A stretch of 64,000 nucleotides of DNA from Ursus arctos (Eukaryota > Chordata > Mammalia > Carnivora > Ursidae): assembly GCF_023065955.2 (NCBI RefSeq), contig NW_026622986.1, positions 12,735,848 to 12,799,847 on the forward strand, given 5' to 3'. The translations under genes and the position numbers were made by a program. How positions within the stretch are numbered: the stretch's first letter is position 1; every line of letters starts with the position of its first letter. A model generated the notes under the pieces. The model searched no databases. It was given only the letters and a program-made list of their open reading frames with translations, and was not told where the DNA came from. Shown in pieces: positions 33,892-45,000 of the stretch.

Positions 33892-34122
33892 AAAATAAAT
33901 GTCGGGGCGCCTGGGTGGCTCAGTCGTTAAGCGTCTGCCATCAGCTCAGGGCGTGATCCTGGAGTTCTGGGATCGAGCCCCACGTCGGCCTCTTCTGCTG
34001 GGAGCCTGCTTCTTCCTCTCTCATTCCCCCTGCCCGTGTTCCCTCTCTCACTGGCTGTCTCTCTCTCTGTCAAATAAATAAATAAAATCTTTTAAAATAA
34101 TAAATAAAATAAAATACATGTC
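33892..34122 (+). mobile_element. young CAN-SINE, plus strand (second of a tandem pair)
   Basis: The copy starts GGGGCGCCTGGGTGGCTCAG at 33904. The duplication AAAATAAATGTC (33892-33903) and AAAATACATGTC (34111-34122) includes the tail of the first SINE, so this one landed in the A-rich tail of its neighbour. Confidence 0.95.
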
Positions 34123-34215
34123 ACAACAATCCTATGAATTATGTATTATTCCTCTCATTTTACAGACAAGGAAACAAACCTAAGGAAGTACCTTAATACC
34201 TTATCAAGTTTGTTA
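34123..34215 (-). mobile_element. MIR fragment, minus strand
   Basis: CAACAATCCTATGAATTATG, CTCTCATTTTACAGACAAGGAAACAAAC is the central part of a reversed MIR. It is short and partial. Confidence 0.6.
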
Positions 34216-34219
34216 TTGG

Positions 34220-34990
34220 GGCCAGGATTTACTGATATGGTTACCAAAGGCAATGGACAGCAAATCTCTCTACAGGCTATGAAGATACCACTGAAGTGTT
34301 GACAAGAGAGCTGGATTTTGAATAATAAAGAGGATTTTATGAAGGATAGGTGGATAGGGACGCATATTACAAAAACATAGAGAATTTTTTAAAGCCTCTC
34401 AGACAATGTCAAGGGCTACTATCAAGGACTTTGAAATACAGGCTAAGACATGAACTCTTTCTACCTCATCATGATCACCACAGCATGTTTTTTTTTTTTT
34501 TTAAAGATTTTATTTATTTATTTGACAGAGAGAGAGACAGCCAGCGAGAGAGGGAACACAAGCAGGGTGAGTGGGAGAGGAAGAAGCAGGCTCCCAGCGG
34601 AGGAGCCTGACATGGGGCTCGATCCCAGAACGCTGGGATCACGCCCTGAGCCAAAGGCAGACGCTTAACGACTGAGCCACCCAGGTGCCCCACCACAGCA
34701 TGTTTTTAAGCAAGAGAGTGACACATTCAAATTTGTATTTCAAATTCACTGTGATGGTGGTGAGGCTTGAGGACGGATCCAGGAAGCTGGATGTCAGATG
34801 AGCTGATGAGGGGCGGAACCATGGCTTAACAGTGAGGATGAGGGAAAGGAGAGTGCTCGACAGGAAAAACCAACAGGATTTTTTTGACTATTGGATGGAA
34901 GAATGAGAGGAGTCAGGAACTAGACCAAGGTTTCTAAATCAGACTAATAAGTAATAATGGCCACTAGCCAAGTTAGAATGCACCAGAGAG
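34220..34990 (-). mobile_element. L2 LINE fragment, minus strand, interrupted by a SINE
   Basis: Weak reversed L2 blocks precede the SINE. After it, AAGCAAGAGAGTGACACATTC, GGTGGTGAGGCTTGAGGACG and GACTATTGGATGGAAGAATGAGAGGAGTCAGG follow L2 order. Confidence 0.55.
34476..34708 (-). mobile_element. young CAN-SINE, minus strand
   Basis: T run, AAAGATTTTATTTATTTATTTGACAG, complement of the body, ending GCCACCCAGGTGCCCC at 34690. The direct repeat CACCACAGCATGTTTTT lies at 34476-34492 and 34691-34707. Confidence 0.95.
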
Positions 34991-36437
34991 GCCATAACGA
35001 TAGAAGTGCTCATAGCAGGCTGTTTTTAGGCAAGCTACTCTGACAGATAAGATAAGGTTCTGATCTCGGTCCAAAATTATGGGTGGAATTGCTAATCCAT
35101 TGTAATGAATTACAATGGATGGATTTTTAAAATATGTATATTTGAATTTTATCTATGAAATTTATGTATGTGGAGAAAAGAAACTACTTGAGGATAAAAA
35201 CTGAGGCCTAGAAATTTGAGCCTTAAGGAAATACTGAGCATTATGGCAAATTCCATTGTCATTCAGACAATCTTCCTAAGGCAGAATTTCAGTCTGGATA
35301 TGTAGCCTCAACTACCCACCCCTCTCCTAGCTACTCCCTCGCCTCCAGAAAACAACAGCAACAACAAATCTATCTGATAAAGTATTATTCCAGTTTTTCT
35401 TAATCAACAGCTTGTTGTTCTTCCCAAGACCCAAAAGGAACTCAGAAATTACTACTCACAAAGAGATGTTAATTCCACCCAATCATGATGTGCACATTGC
35501 TTGTTTTGCAATCCATTGCTTGACTTAGGCTGCTCCACCCTTGCTCTTCTGGACTGCTAATCCAAATAACGTTTTGAGCTCTCAGGGCTGGGTGTTCTCT
35601 TTCTCTCTTTGGCTCTCTCTTTTGAATCTTGACCTTTGGAGGATACCACACATACAAATAGACACAACCCTATTTTCTCATGCTTGGGCCGATGTATATG
35701 TGTATTTGTATACACTCTATACATCCCTGTAACTCTTATTCTGTCCATTCAAAAAATAAGGTTTTCTTGTAGGGAGGATGAGTATGGAAGATGATTGAAT
35801 TTACAGATTAATCTAAATTTATATTAATAAAGGCCTTTAACTCAAATGTCTTACTGTTTTCACCAAGGTTACAATTCTTTCCAACTACGATTCATTCACT
35901 AGCAGATTTACTTATGCCTGTAGACTCACAGCACAATTTTGATGTTGACTCCTTTAAGTAATTGAATACCAACAGACACAGACTCTAGGAAAAGGGAATG
36001 AAAGGGTAGGGGGCAAGATTTTCCCAGATGAACGCAGGAAGAGTTTCAGCAGAGGTCATGAGAATGCTGGGTTTTTTGAGTCATTTCCATCTTCAGTGTG
36101 TGATTCAGTGTGGCACGTCCTTCGCCCGCTGTATCAGTGGTGTGTCCAGGCTGAGAAACTAAGGTCTTTGCACTCAACAGGTTTTTCTGACTCATCGTTT
36201 CACATTTCTTTTCAAGACTTGACTCTTCATCATTTTAGTGTTTTTCCGAATTTAATGATTTAAGCGAAAGCTTTAATGGCAGGGTTCTTATTATTAACAT
36301 CATCTTGGGTTTCTATGAGTTTTTTGGAACACTGGCTGGCACTTTTGAGGTCAGCAAATAAATTTATTTTTCCCCTCTGAATGGATTACTTTTCTCTTAT
36401 GGAAAATTTAAAATGTGTTAACGCTAACACTCTTTCT
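34991..36437. other. unique DNA, no gene seen
   Basis: No exon or named repeat. The 5' untranslated exon of APBB1IP could lie here or further upstream, but there is no CpG-rich region and no motif that lets me place it. Overlapping 60-codon frames near 35469-35748 show no features. Confidence 0.4.
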
Positions 36438-36545
36438 TAAATTGAAATACAATTTACATAAAATATTAGTTAAAGGTGTACAGGATAGTGATTTGACAAT
36501 TATATACTTTATGAAATGTTCACTATGATACACTTATTCTTAACT
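36438..36545 (-). mobile_element. L1 3' UTR fragment, minus strand
   Basis: AATTGAAATACAATTTACATAAAATATTAG, AAGGTGTACAGGATAGTGATTTGAC, ATGAAATGTTCACTATGATAC is a short piece of reversed L1 3' UTR. Confidence 0.65.
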
Positions 36546-36698
36546 TTCCCTATTAATAGTAATTCATCTGAAGGATTTCTTTTTTTGTCACATTGTACTG
36601 CTTAATATTCTAATGAAAATAAACTCACATAGGTATTCCTAGAATTTTATTGTTTATCCTGCTAGTTTCCTCTTATTAAAGTAATAAATGAATCATCC

Positions 36699-36937
36699 AT
36701 GACGAGATTTTATTTATTTATTTATTTATTTTTAAAGATTTTATTTATTTATTCGACAGAGATAGAGACAGCCAGCGAGAGAGGGAACACAAGCAGGGGG
36801 AGTGGGAGAGGAAGAAGCAGGCTCATAGCAGAGGAGCCTGATGTGGGGCTCGATCCCATAACGCTGGGATCACGCCCTGAGCCGAAGGCAGACGCTTAAC
36901 CGCTATGCCACCCAGGCGCCCCTATGACGAGATTTTA
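36699..36937 (-). mobile_element. young CAN-SINE, minus strand
   Basis: TTTATTTATTTATTTATTTTTAAAG, then the complement of the GAGCCTGCTTC/TATGAGCC sub-type, ending GCCACCCAGGCGCCCC. The direct repeat ATGACGAGATTTTA is identical at 36699-36712 and 36924-36937. It lies about 0.9 kb upstream of the first coding exon of APBB1IP. Confidence 0.95.
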
Positions 36938-37827
36938 AATACCAGATGAATTGTTTGAGGGGACAGTGTGTGAAACCATGAGTACTTTGTTGACTTAAAT
37001 ACATTCTTTTCTCCATTTTGTAGGTAATTTAAAGAAGGAAGGGTATGAGTTAGATGCTTTGTAAGCAACTGGGGAGGAATAAAACCACATGTGAGTGGCT
37101 TACCTCCCCAACAGAGGCAGAACCTATCTGCAGCAGTCTTTCTTTCTCTCACTGTGATAAACACTAAGCCCAACAACTACACAAAATGGGATCTTCCTTC
37201 TTTGCTATTCCACCTTTGCCCACTGATGCTGTGTTTGCATCCTCCCTGACTCGGACTTTCCACACAGAGACACCTGCAGTGTCTGCCTTGCTTGTCACAT
37301 ACCTGAGCGTTCACCTCCTCACCTTGTGCGGTCAGACCCTGAGCATTCACTGAATGGCTTCCTTGGATCCAAACACATGCCTGCCGGCCTGCCTGCCCAT
37401 TGTGCGTGTTTACCTGATTCTTTCAGGTGTGTCTGCTACTTAGGAGTGTGGTTGTCCCATTGTCTCATAGTCCTCTCTTGTTCTAACTTAAGTCCCCCCC
37501 CCCACCGCCATCTCTGGCCAACCCAGTTTTGTAGCTACTCACTCTGTCTACTTGGCTCCACAGAGACTAGTTTAGTCTGAGAAAATAGAGTCCAACTGTT
37601 GCTCTGAGCAGTTCCTAGAGTTTGATTCAGTCTTGGGCCAAGCAAATTGGAGAGAAGGTAGGCATGGAATTTTAGTCTGAAATGAACCTTTCTCTCCATA
37701 GCCTTCTCTTTTTGACTTACTTGCCCATGGATAGGGCTCTTGGGGAAAATAAAGAGGTGGGACAATTATCCAGGACTAGGCTTTTATTAGACTGCTTATA
37801 TCTGGTTGTTTTTTTTTTCTTTTTCAG
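36938..37827. other. unique DNA upstream of the first coding exon
   Basis: This is intron sequence on the evidence of the splice acceptor at its end. The last 28 bases before the start codon are TGGTTG followed by a T/C-rich tract and CAG, a strong acceptor. A C run (37493-37502) and several short frames have no further meaning I can support. Confidence 0.6.
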
Positions 37828-37899
37828 ATGGGTGAGTCAAATGAAGACATAGATCAAATGTTCAGCAATTTGCTGGGAGAGATGGATCTTCTGACCCAG
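37828..37899 (+). CDS. APBB1IP: APBB1IP coding exon 1 (start codon, talin-binding helix 1)
   Basis: The exon is 72 nt, 24 codons. The acceptor (T/C tract ending TTTTTCAG) is directly followed by ATGGGTGAG, and the donor is CCCAG|GTAAAT. The protein begins [20 protein letters not shown], an acidic amphipathic helix with hydrophobic I8, M11, F12, L15, L16, M19 and L21-L22 spaced along one face. In RIAM this helix is the first talin-binding site, contacting talin rod and head domains. The ATG is the very first codon of the exon, so the -3 to -1 Kozak bases come from an upstream untranslated exon not identified here; the +4 base is G, which is favourable. It ends in phase 0. Confidence 0.96.
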
Positions 37900-38969
37900 G
37901 TAAATACCCCTTCTTAACTTTCAAATTAGTAAAAGACAGGTTTACAGAATTTGACTTTAATCTGATGAGAGACCTATCTTCAAACAACAACAACTGGAGA
38001 TTGACCATATCATATCTTCTTGATGTAGCTATAACAGTGGTTGGGAATAAAACAAAGCTGTTTTCCTGATTATACTCTCTGAGTTCAGTTAATTGAATGC
38101 ATTGGTCACACATACATTCTGTTATGGCAGTTCCCGTGCTTATCATGTTCAAATATTTAGCCAATGGAAAAATTTTCCCCAAGCAAACCTTCACAACCAC
38201 CACCACTGAAAAATTTCCCCTGCAGTCACTTTTATATAAAGACGAGCCAAGAAAATTACACGATCTTTAGTAAGATTCTTTACCAATCTTTGAAGAAATG
38301 CTACATTTTAAAGGGTAAGTGGGAGTGATTGTGACTTCTGGTTAGTCTGTAAGAACTTATCTTTCTCAGAGTAGCATAAGACCACTCAGACAAGCTTCAC
38401 ATCTAGGAAAAAGCCACTGGCAGGACTAGATTAACGCAGATCACCCCATTGTCAGGCCAACTGGAGCCCCGGGGCTGCTGACCTGAGGACCCCTGACCCA
38501 GGTTACAAAGTTAGATGAGCATTAGTGTGTCTTGTAGTGTTCTTATAAATGTTTCTTTGATTCAGAGCATAGTCAGCTCATAACTTTCTTCACAAAATAT
38601 TAAAAGTAAGAATAATCTGATATTCCTAAATAAGACAAGGATCTTAAAGTTTTCTATAAAATAATTGAGGAATAGTCTATGTTTTTTAAAAATATTTATT
38701 TCAGGAAAAATAAATCAATTTTAGTTAGCATCTGCTTTATAGTTCATGTAAAAGTCAAGAACGTTTAGACTCTGTGAAGGAAGAAACAAAATGTAAGACA
38801 ATAATAGACTTAGATGAAAAGGGTGCTGATTAACAGTGAGTGTTAGGATGGTCACCACATTCCTGCAGAGGAGGGGACTTCTTATGCTGCCAGTGAAAGG
38901 GAAGGGTTTGAGTGAACATCTGTGATCTCCATCCATTCACTTACTTTTACTCCAGTTGGGAGAGTGACT

Positions 38970-39014
<45 letters not shown>

Positions 39015-42000
39015 ATTCATTTATTTGAGAGAGAAAGAGAGAGTTGGGAAGGGGCAGAGAGAGAGAGAGAGAAACCCAAGCAGACTCCACTCTGAGTGCA
39101 GAGCCCAAAACTAGGCTCCATCCCAGGACCCTGAGATCAGACCTGAACCAAACCAAGAGTCAGGCATTTAACTCACTGAGCCACCCAGGCACCCCCTGTG
39201 ATTGTTCTGATTGGTTGTAATCTGAGGTTTCCATAGTTCCACAACTGAGTGTTGTTACTCTAACTCAAGTGTGGGGAGGGGACCCCTCATTGTGTCTTGG
39301 GCCCCTGTCTCTCCTCAAGGCCCTTATGGTGTTTGCTCTTTCTTTATTGTGCTCAAGTGGATGTAGTCACAGGGCTTCCTTGGCTAATGCACTTCTCCCA
39401 ACAGGCAGGCCTCAAGATTTCATGGTAACAGAAAGGCCCCGCTTTGTCCTTGAGTTTAAAATCTCAGCTTCAATCCAGCCATTATCAAGTGCCCTTTGAG
39501 ATTATTGAGTATTTTCTGAGCCATTAGAAAAGCTGTATTTTGATCTTCACTTGCGAATTTTGTGCATATTCTTTGAAGATGCAGTGTGGTTGAAATGGTT
39601 GGATTAACCATAGGCTTCCTAATTTCCCAAAAGAAGCAAAATTAAAGGAAACTAAAATGTAATAATGTGATTTTAACTTCTCAATTTTGAAATAATTTCA
39701 AGCTTAGAGTAAAGTTGGAAGAATAATACAAAGAACTCCCATTTACTTTTCTCCCAGATTTCTCATTAATTAATGTGTTACTCCATTTGCATTATCATTC
39801 CCTATGTCTGTCTCTTTGTCTCCATCTCTCTCTCCGTATTTATGTGTATGTGCATGTGTTATATGCATGTGTTTGTATATATATGTGTACACATATATGT
39901 ACATCATGCACATAGAAACTGTGAATGTGTGTATGTATGTATATCTATGCATAGAGAGACGTAAAACTAGAAACCAATACATATATTAACTGAATTTTTG
40001 TGTGGAAGAGGAAACAAGCCATTTCCACTATTTATATGAGAAAGATTTAAATACACAAATATCCATGAAAATATGAAAAAGAAGAGGTAATGCTACAATT
40101 AGATTCATGAAACAAAATTAGATCCAAATATATACAAGAATTTAAAATATAATAAAGGTGGCATTTAAATAAGTATTTAATAAAATTATTAAAATTAAAT
40201 TTAATAAATTTAATAAATTAAATTAAATTTATAAATTTATTTTTTATAAATTTATGAATTTATTATAAATAATTTAATTTAATTTAATAAAATTATTAAA
40301 ATCAAATAAAAAATTATTTAATAAATTGTGTTGGGTTAATGTCTGGAAAATCAAAAGCTGAATTTCTACCTTATACCTATATCAAAATGAGTTCCTGACT
40401 GAAAGATCTAAATATATGAAATATATATATAGAAGAAAACATGAGAAAAATGTTTATCCAATCTTAAGATGTGGGTAGCTTTCCTAAGCAAGATATGACA
40501 CCCAAAAGCCAGAAAGAAAGAAGGAAATATTTAAATTAAAAAATTTTAAATATATAACATGGCAAAAAAAAAAACAAACTGTGAGTTCATATTGATACCA
40601 AGAATAAACAAAAATAACAAAAACAAAACTACTCTATCAGTCATCATTGGAAATTGACAGAGCATTAACTTATTACTCTGAAAATTGATAGAGAGAGAAC
40701 CAAGCATTTATCTTTGTCTTCCTATGGTCCCAGTCAAACTATATTTCAGATGAAACAAATAATTGATGAGAGAAAGTTCTTTATTTTTTTAAGATTTTAT
40801 TTTATTTTTTTTTTAAGATTTTATTTATTTATTTGACAGAGATAGAGACAGCCAGTGAGAGAAGGAACACAAGCAGGGGGAGTGGGAGAGGAAGAAGCAG
40901 GCTCATAGCGGAAGAGCCTGATGTGGGGCTCGATCCCATAACGCCAGGATCACGCCCTGAGCCGAAGGCAGATGCTTAACCGTTGTGCCACCCAGGCGCC
41001 CCTTAAGATTTTATTTTTAAATAATCTTCACACCCAATGTGAGGCTCAAACTCACAACCCAAAGATCAAGAGTCACACACCCTAATGGACTGAGCCAGCC
41101 AGACGCCCCAAGAAAGTTCTTCTTTATCATAGAATTCCAATTAAACATTGGAAAGGAGTGAAGAGTTAGAAAATCACCATTATGCAACTTCTGATGAAAT
41201 AAATTTTCAGAGGTTAGTGCATACAGAGAAGTGTTCTCAATCTTTAGTCATTCACATATCACCTTCATGTTTTTTGCTATGTTGCAAACCATCTGTCCTA
41301 TTATTTTTCTTAATATTTGTCTTTAATTGATTTATAAAATTAAACTTTATCTCAAGTAGGTTAGATGTTATTACTTAATTTTTTCACAAACATCCAAAGA
41401 GATACACAGTAATTTAAATTTTAATTGTTTGTGTTTTTGAATATCACCTAAAATCACCAGACACATGGAGAACATGCTACATTCTTTACTTCACGTTGGG
41501 CTTTGAATGGCTTTCCTGTGATGAAAGGAGCTCCTTCTAGAAATCAGCCTCCTCTCTTTTTTCTCTTCTCTACATTTTACTAGAAGCTTGTTTTATCACA
41601 CATTTATGTATTAGTATTTTGTTAGAGAACTACTTCTAATTTATTTGAATAGCCTAGTAAATTATATCCTGAGCAAAGGTTAATTGTGCCCTAATTGTGA
41701 TATTAGACTTCTTAGTCACAGCAAACGAACTCATTAAGGAATTTCTTTGTACTTTCTCTCACTAAATTTTTTGTTCTGGTATTTGCCCTCCAGTTCATCT
41801 GTCAGCCTCCCCTCTTCTCCACAATTTTGTTGATTCTGTTTTTCAGATTGAATTCTGGGACTGCAGTCACTTTTCCCTACCTTTTATCTTTGATTCTAAT
41901 TTGCTTGGATTAATTTTTTTGACTTCTTGATTAGTGGTCTTTTTTTTTTGTTTCTACTTATAATTGAGGATATCCCATTACTTTATTCTCAAACATGTAA

Positions 42001-45000
42001 TTATTCTTATCCTTCAGAAATTTAAGACATGAACAAGGATATTACTGACCAAATCAAATTAGCATCAGAGGATGCACTCACTGTCATGAAAATGTTCGTG
42101 TTTCAGAGTGGGAGAAATCACGTCTCAAACTATAGACATCAAAGTATTTTTGAAAATTTAGATTATATTTGTAATGTAGGTTTTAAATCATCTAGGAAGT
42201 CACTTTTTCAATTAAAAACCATTATTTACACAATTAATAACTTATTCTGTCTTAATTTCTTTTTAACAAGAATTTTATTAGATAAGAATAACAGTATAAC
42301 ATTTTATTATCTAACGGCAGATTCATCCTGAAACAACTTTTATCTTCCAAGTGACTAGACATTCCTTTTCTTTGATGTCATTACTAAAGACCTCACAGAA
42401 CTGCATACAGTGTATGTGTCACAAATGCACCATTACAGGAGATTTTTTTCTGTAGTTTATAAAAATGAACTATCTCATGCTCATCATTCTCAGTTGACCA
42501 GCTTTAAGACGTATGTTGTAGAACAATTTTTAAGTTGTAATTTTCTGTAGGGGAAAAAAAAATCACATAAAACATTTTCATGTAAGAATACAGTTTTTAA
42601 AGAACATATTCAGAAAGAAAATGTGTAAACAATAAATGATTTTGACTTAATGATTAAAATACACTGCAAGCATGTTTGTATGGTGAATAACTTTGGGGGC
42701 GGGGCTCTATTTTCACAGAGTTTAGGAGTTGACACTCTTCCTCCTCCTGACCCCAAACCGCCTAGAGCTGAATTTAACTACAGTGTGGGTTTTAAAGATT
42801 TAAATGGTAAGCATAATAGTTTCTTTTCTTAAGTAATTTGAGATCACAATGATGACTAAAATCTGTACAGAACTATGATTTGAAAACAAAAATGTAAGGA
42901 ACCTGGACATCTTAAAGTCCTGGATTTCAGACTGTGTTTTATGGTGTCTGTATTAAATTGGGGCCAAAGAAGATATTTTTACCTACAATGAAAGGAAATA
43001 CTATCCTGCATTTATGTAAAGTATCAAAACTATTTTTTTAAGTAAAAAGAATTTCTCCTAATTACTAAGCCCTGAGAGTAATAAGATACAGTAGTGTAAA
43101 AACTATTAATAAGGAAATGTCCCTTCAAGGGTAATAATGAATTATCCATTTCAAAATGATTGATAATATATGAATGGATGCTTCAAGATATGTTTTAATT
43201 GATACATAATTAATATATAATATATTTGCTCTGACACTTTTTTATCCTCCCTGAGATGGTCACATTATTTTATTAACAAAAATCTCTCTTCTTATTTAGT
43301 GTGGAGACAATAGCCCATGTGCTATTCAAATTACACTGAATCCTTGGGGGAATGGGATAGACCGGTGATGGGTAGTAAGGAGGGCACGTATTGCATTGTG
43401 CACTGGATGTTATACACAACTAATGAATCATCGAGCCTTACATCAGAAACCGGGGATGTACTGTATGGTGACTAACATAATATAATAAAAAATCATTAAA
43501 AAAAAAAACAAATTACACTGAATCTTGAAGTAATTGCTTCCAAGTTAATGAGAATTCACTGCAACTCTTGAAAAAGATTTTCCAAAGACTGGCAGTACCC
43601 ACCAAAAAAATGAAAAACAAAATTATAGAGAAGCCCAGTTACAGAAATCCAAAATTCCAAGTTTTATTTCTGTCACTCACTGGGTTTTTTTGCTTCTGTT
43701 ATTTTCGATAATTTTTTTATAAACCCTCAAGTGCCAGTGCCTGTAACTGGATAAATTATAATATATCTCTTCTGACTTCTTTTCCCACCTTCTTTTCTGT
43801 TAGCCATATAAATTTACTGTTCCTGTAAATCAATTCCATCACAAATGATGGTAAAACTCATGACATTTCAAAAAAGCAATATGCTTTGGTGGAATGTATG
43901 ACCTTAATAAATAACATTACTTGCACATGTAAATGATGCAGATTTGCCTCATCACACTCACAGTGGCTGAGCTTTAATCAATTCAATTAAAATTAAGAAA
44001 ACTGCAATTCTAGTCAGCTAAACTAAAGCTTTCTAAACACTCAGTGCCTAGTATCCAAAAATTTCTGAAAATGACAGAAACAAAGAAACCCAGCAGTATA
44101 TAAGCATAGCAGTGTTAAGCAATGTTAATGGCACAATTTGGATCTAGGACAAAAACATTAAAAAGTACTGATATGTACTGAAATTTAAATGTGTTGGGAA
44201 TTAGAAAAGAAATAAGTTCTTTACTGTCTTCACTTAAAACATTGCTAGAATGAGTTAAAAATCCTTTGCCCAAAGTCATTCAGAGAGTTAGTGATAGACT
44301 TCTGAACAGAATCCATGTCATTTTTGAGAGAGAGACAGAGCTAGAGAGCACAAGTGGGAAGGAGAGGGAGAAGCAGGCTTCCTGCTTAGCAGGGAGCCTG
44401 ATGTGAGGCTCGATCTCAGGACCCCAGGATCATGACCCAAGCCAAAGGCAGACGTCTAACCGACTGAGCCACCCAGGTACCCCGATATGCCCTTTCTGTC
44501 ACAATATTCAGAGAATACCATAAAGATCCTAAAGAAAATTGTCAAAATTGTATAGGATCCCAAGTTCTAAGAGAAATGTCCAGTAAAATGAAATAGAATC
44601 CATGTCATTCTTATTCCCCAATTCCGTATTGCTCAGTTCTGTATAGATATAGTTAGAATTATGACTTGCTTTGGAAGTTGTTACTATGAGAATTATTATG
44701 GGAACTTTGACCCTAAAGTTTTTATAAAGGATTAAAATCATTTGCTTATATGGCAACAGTCACAATGTAATTGCTGGCATTGGGAAATTGTGAGTGTGCT
44801 TCATTTGTTCTACATATGTTTTCTCTGAAAATTTTTAAATTAATTTAATTTTATGAAGTTATATGCAAAAATCGCTTAGAAGAAAATAAATACTTTTTAC
44901 ATGGATTGGAGATCCAGACCTTAGTCCAAGTGTTATATACTAGAACTATTAGCATGAGTACAATATGTTACGTGGTATTTATTATGATGATGTTTGGCGG

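Noticed and set aside
33699..34122. CRISPR-like direct repeats
   Set aside because: The repeated units are two SINEs in a vertebrate genome, not an array with spacers.
42650..42832. 60-codon frame as an independent small gene
   Set aside because: It is APBB1IP exon 2 with intron sequence read through on both sides.
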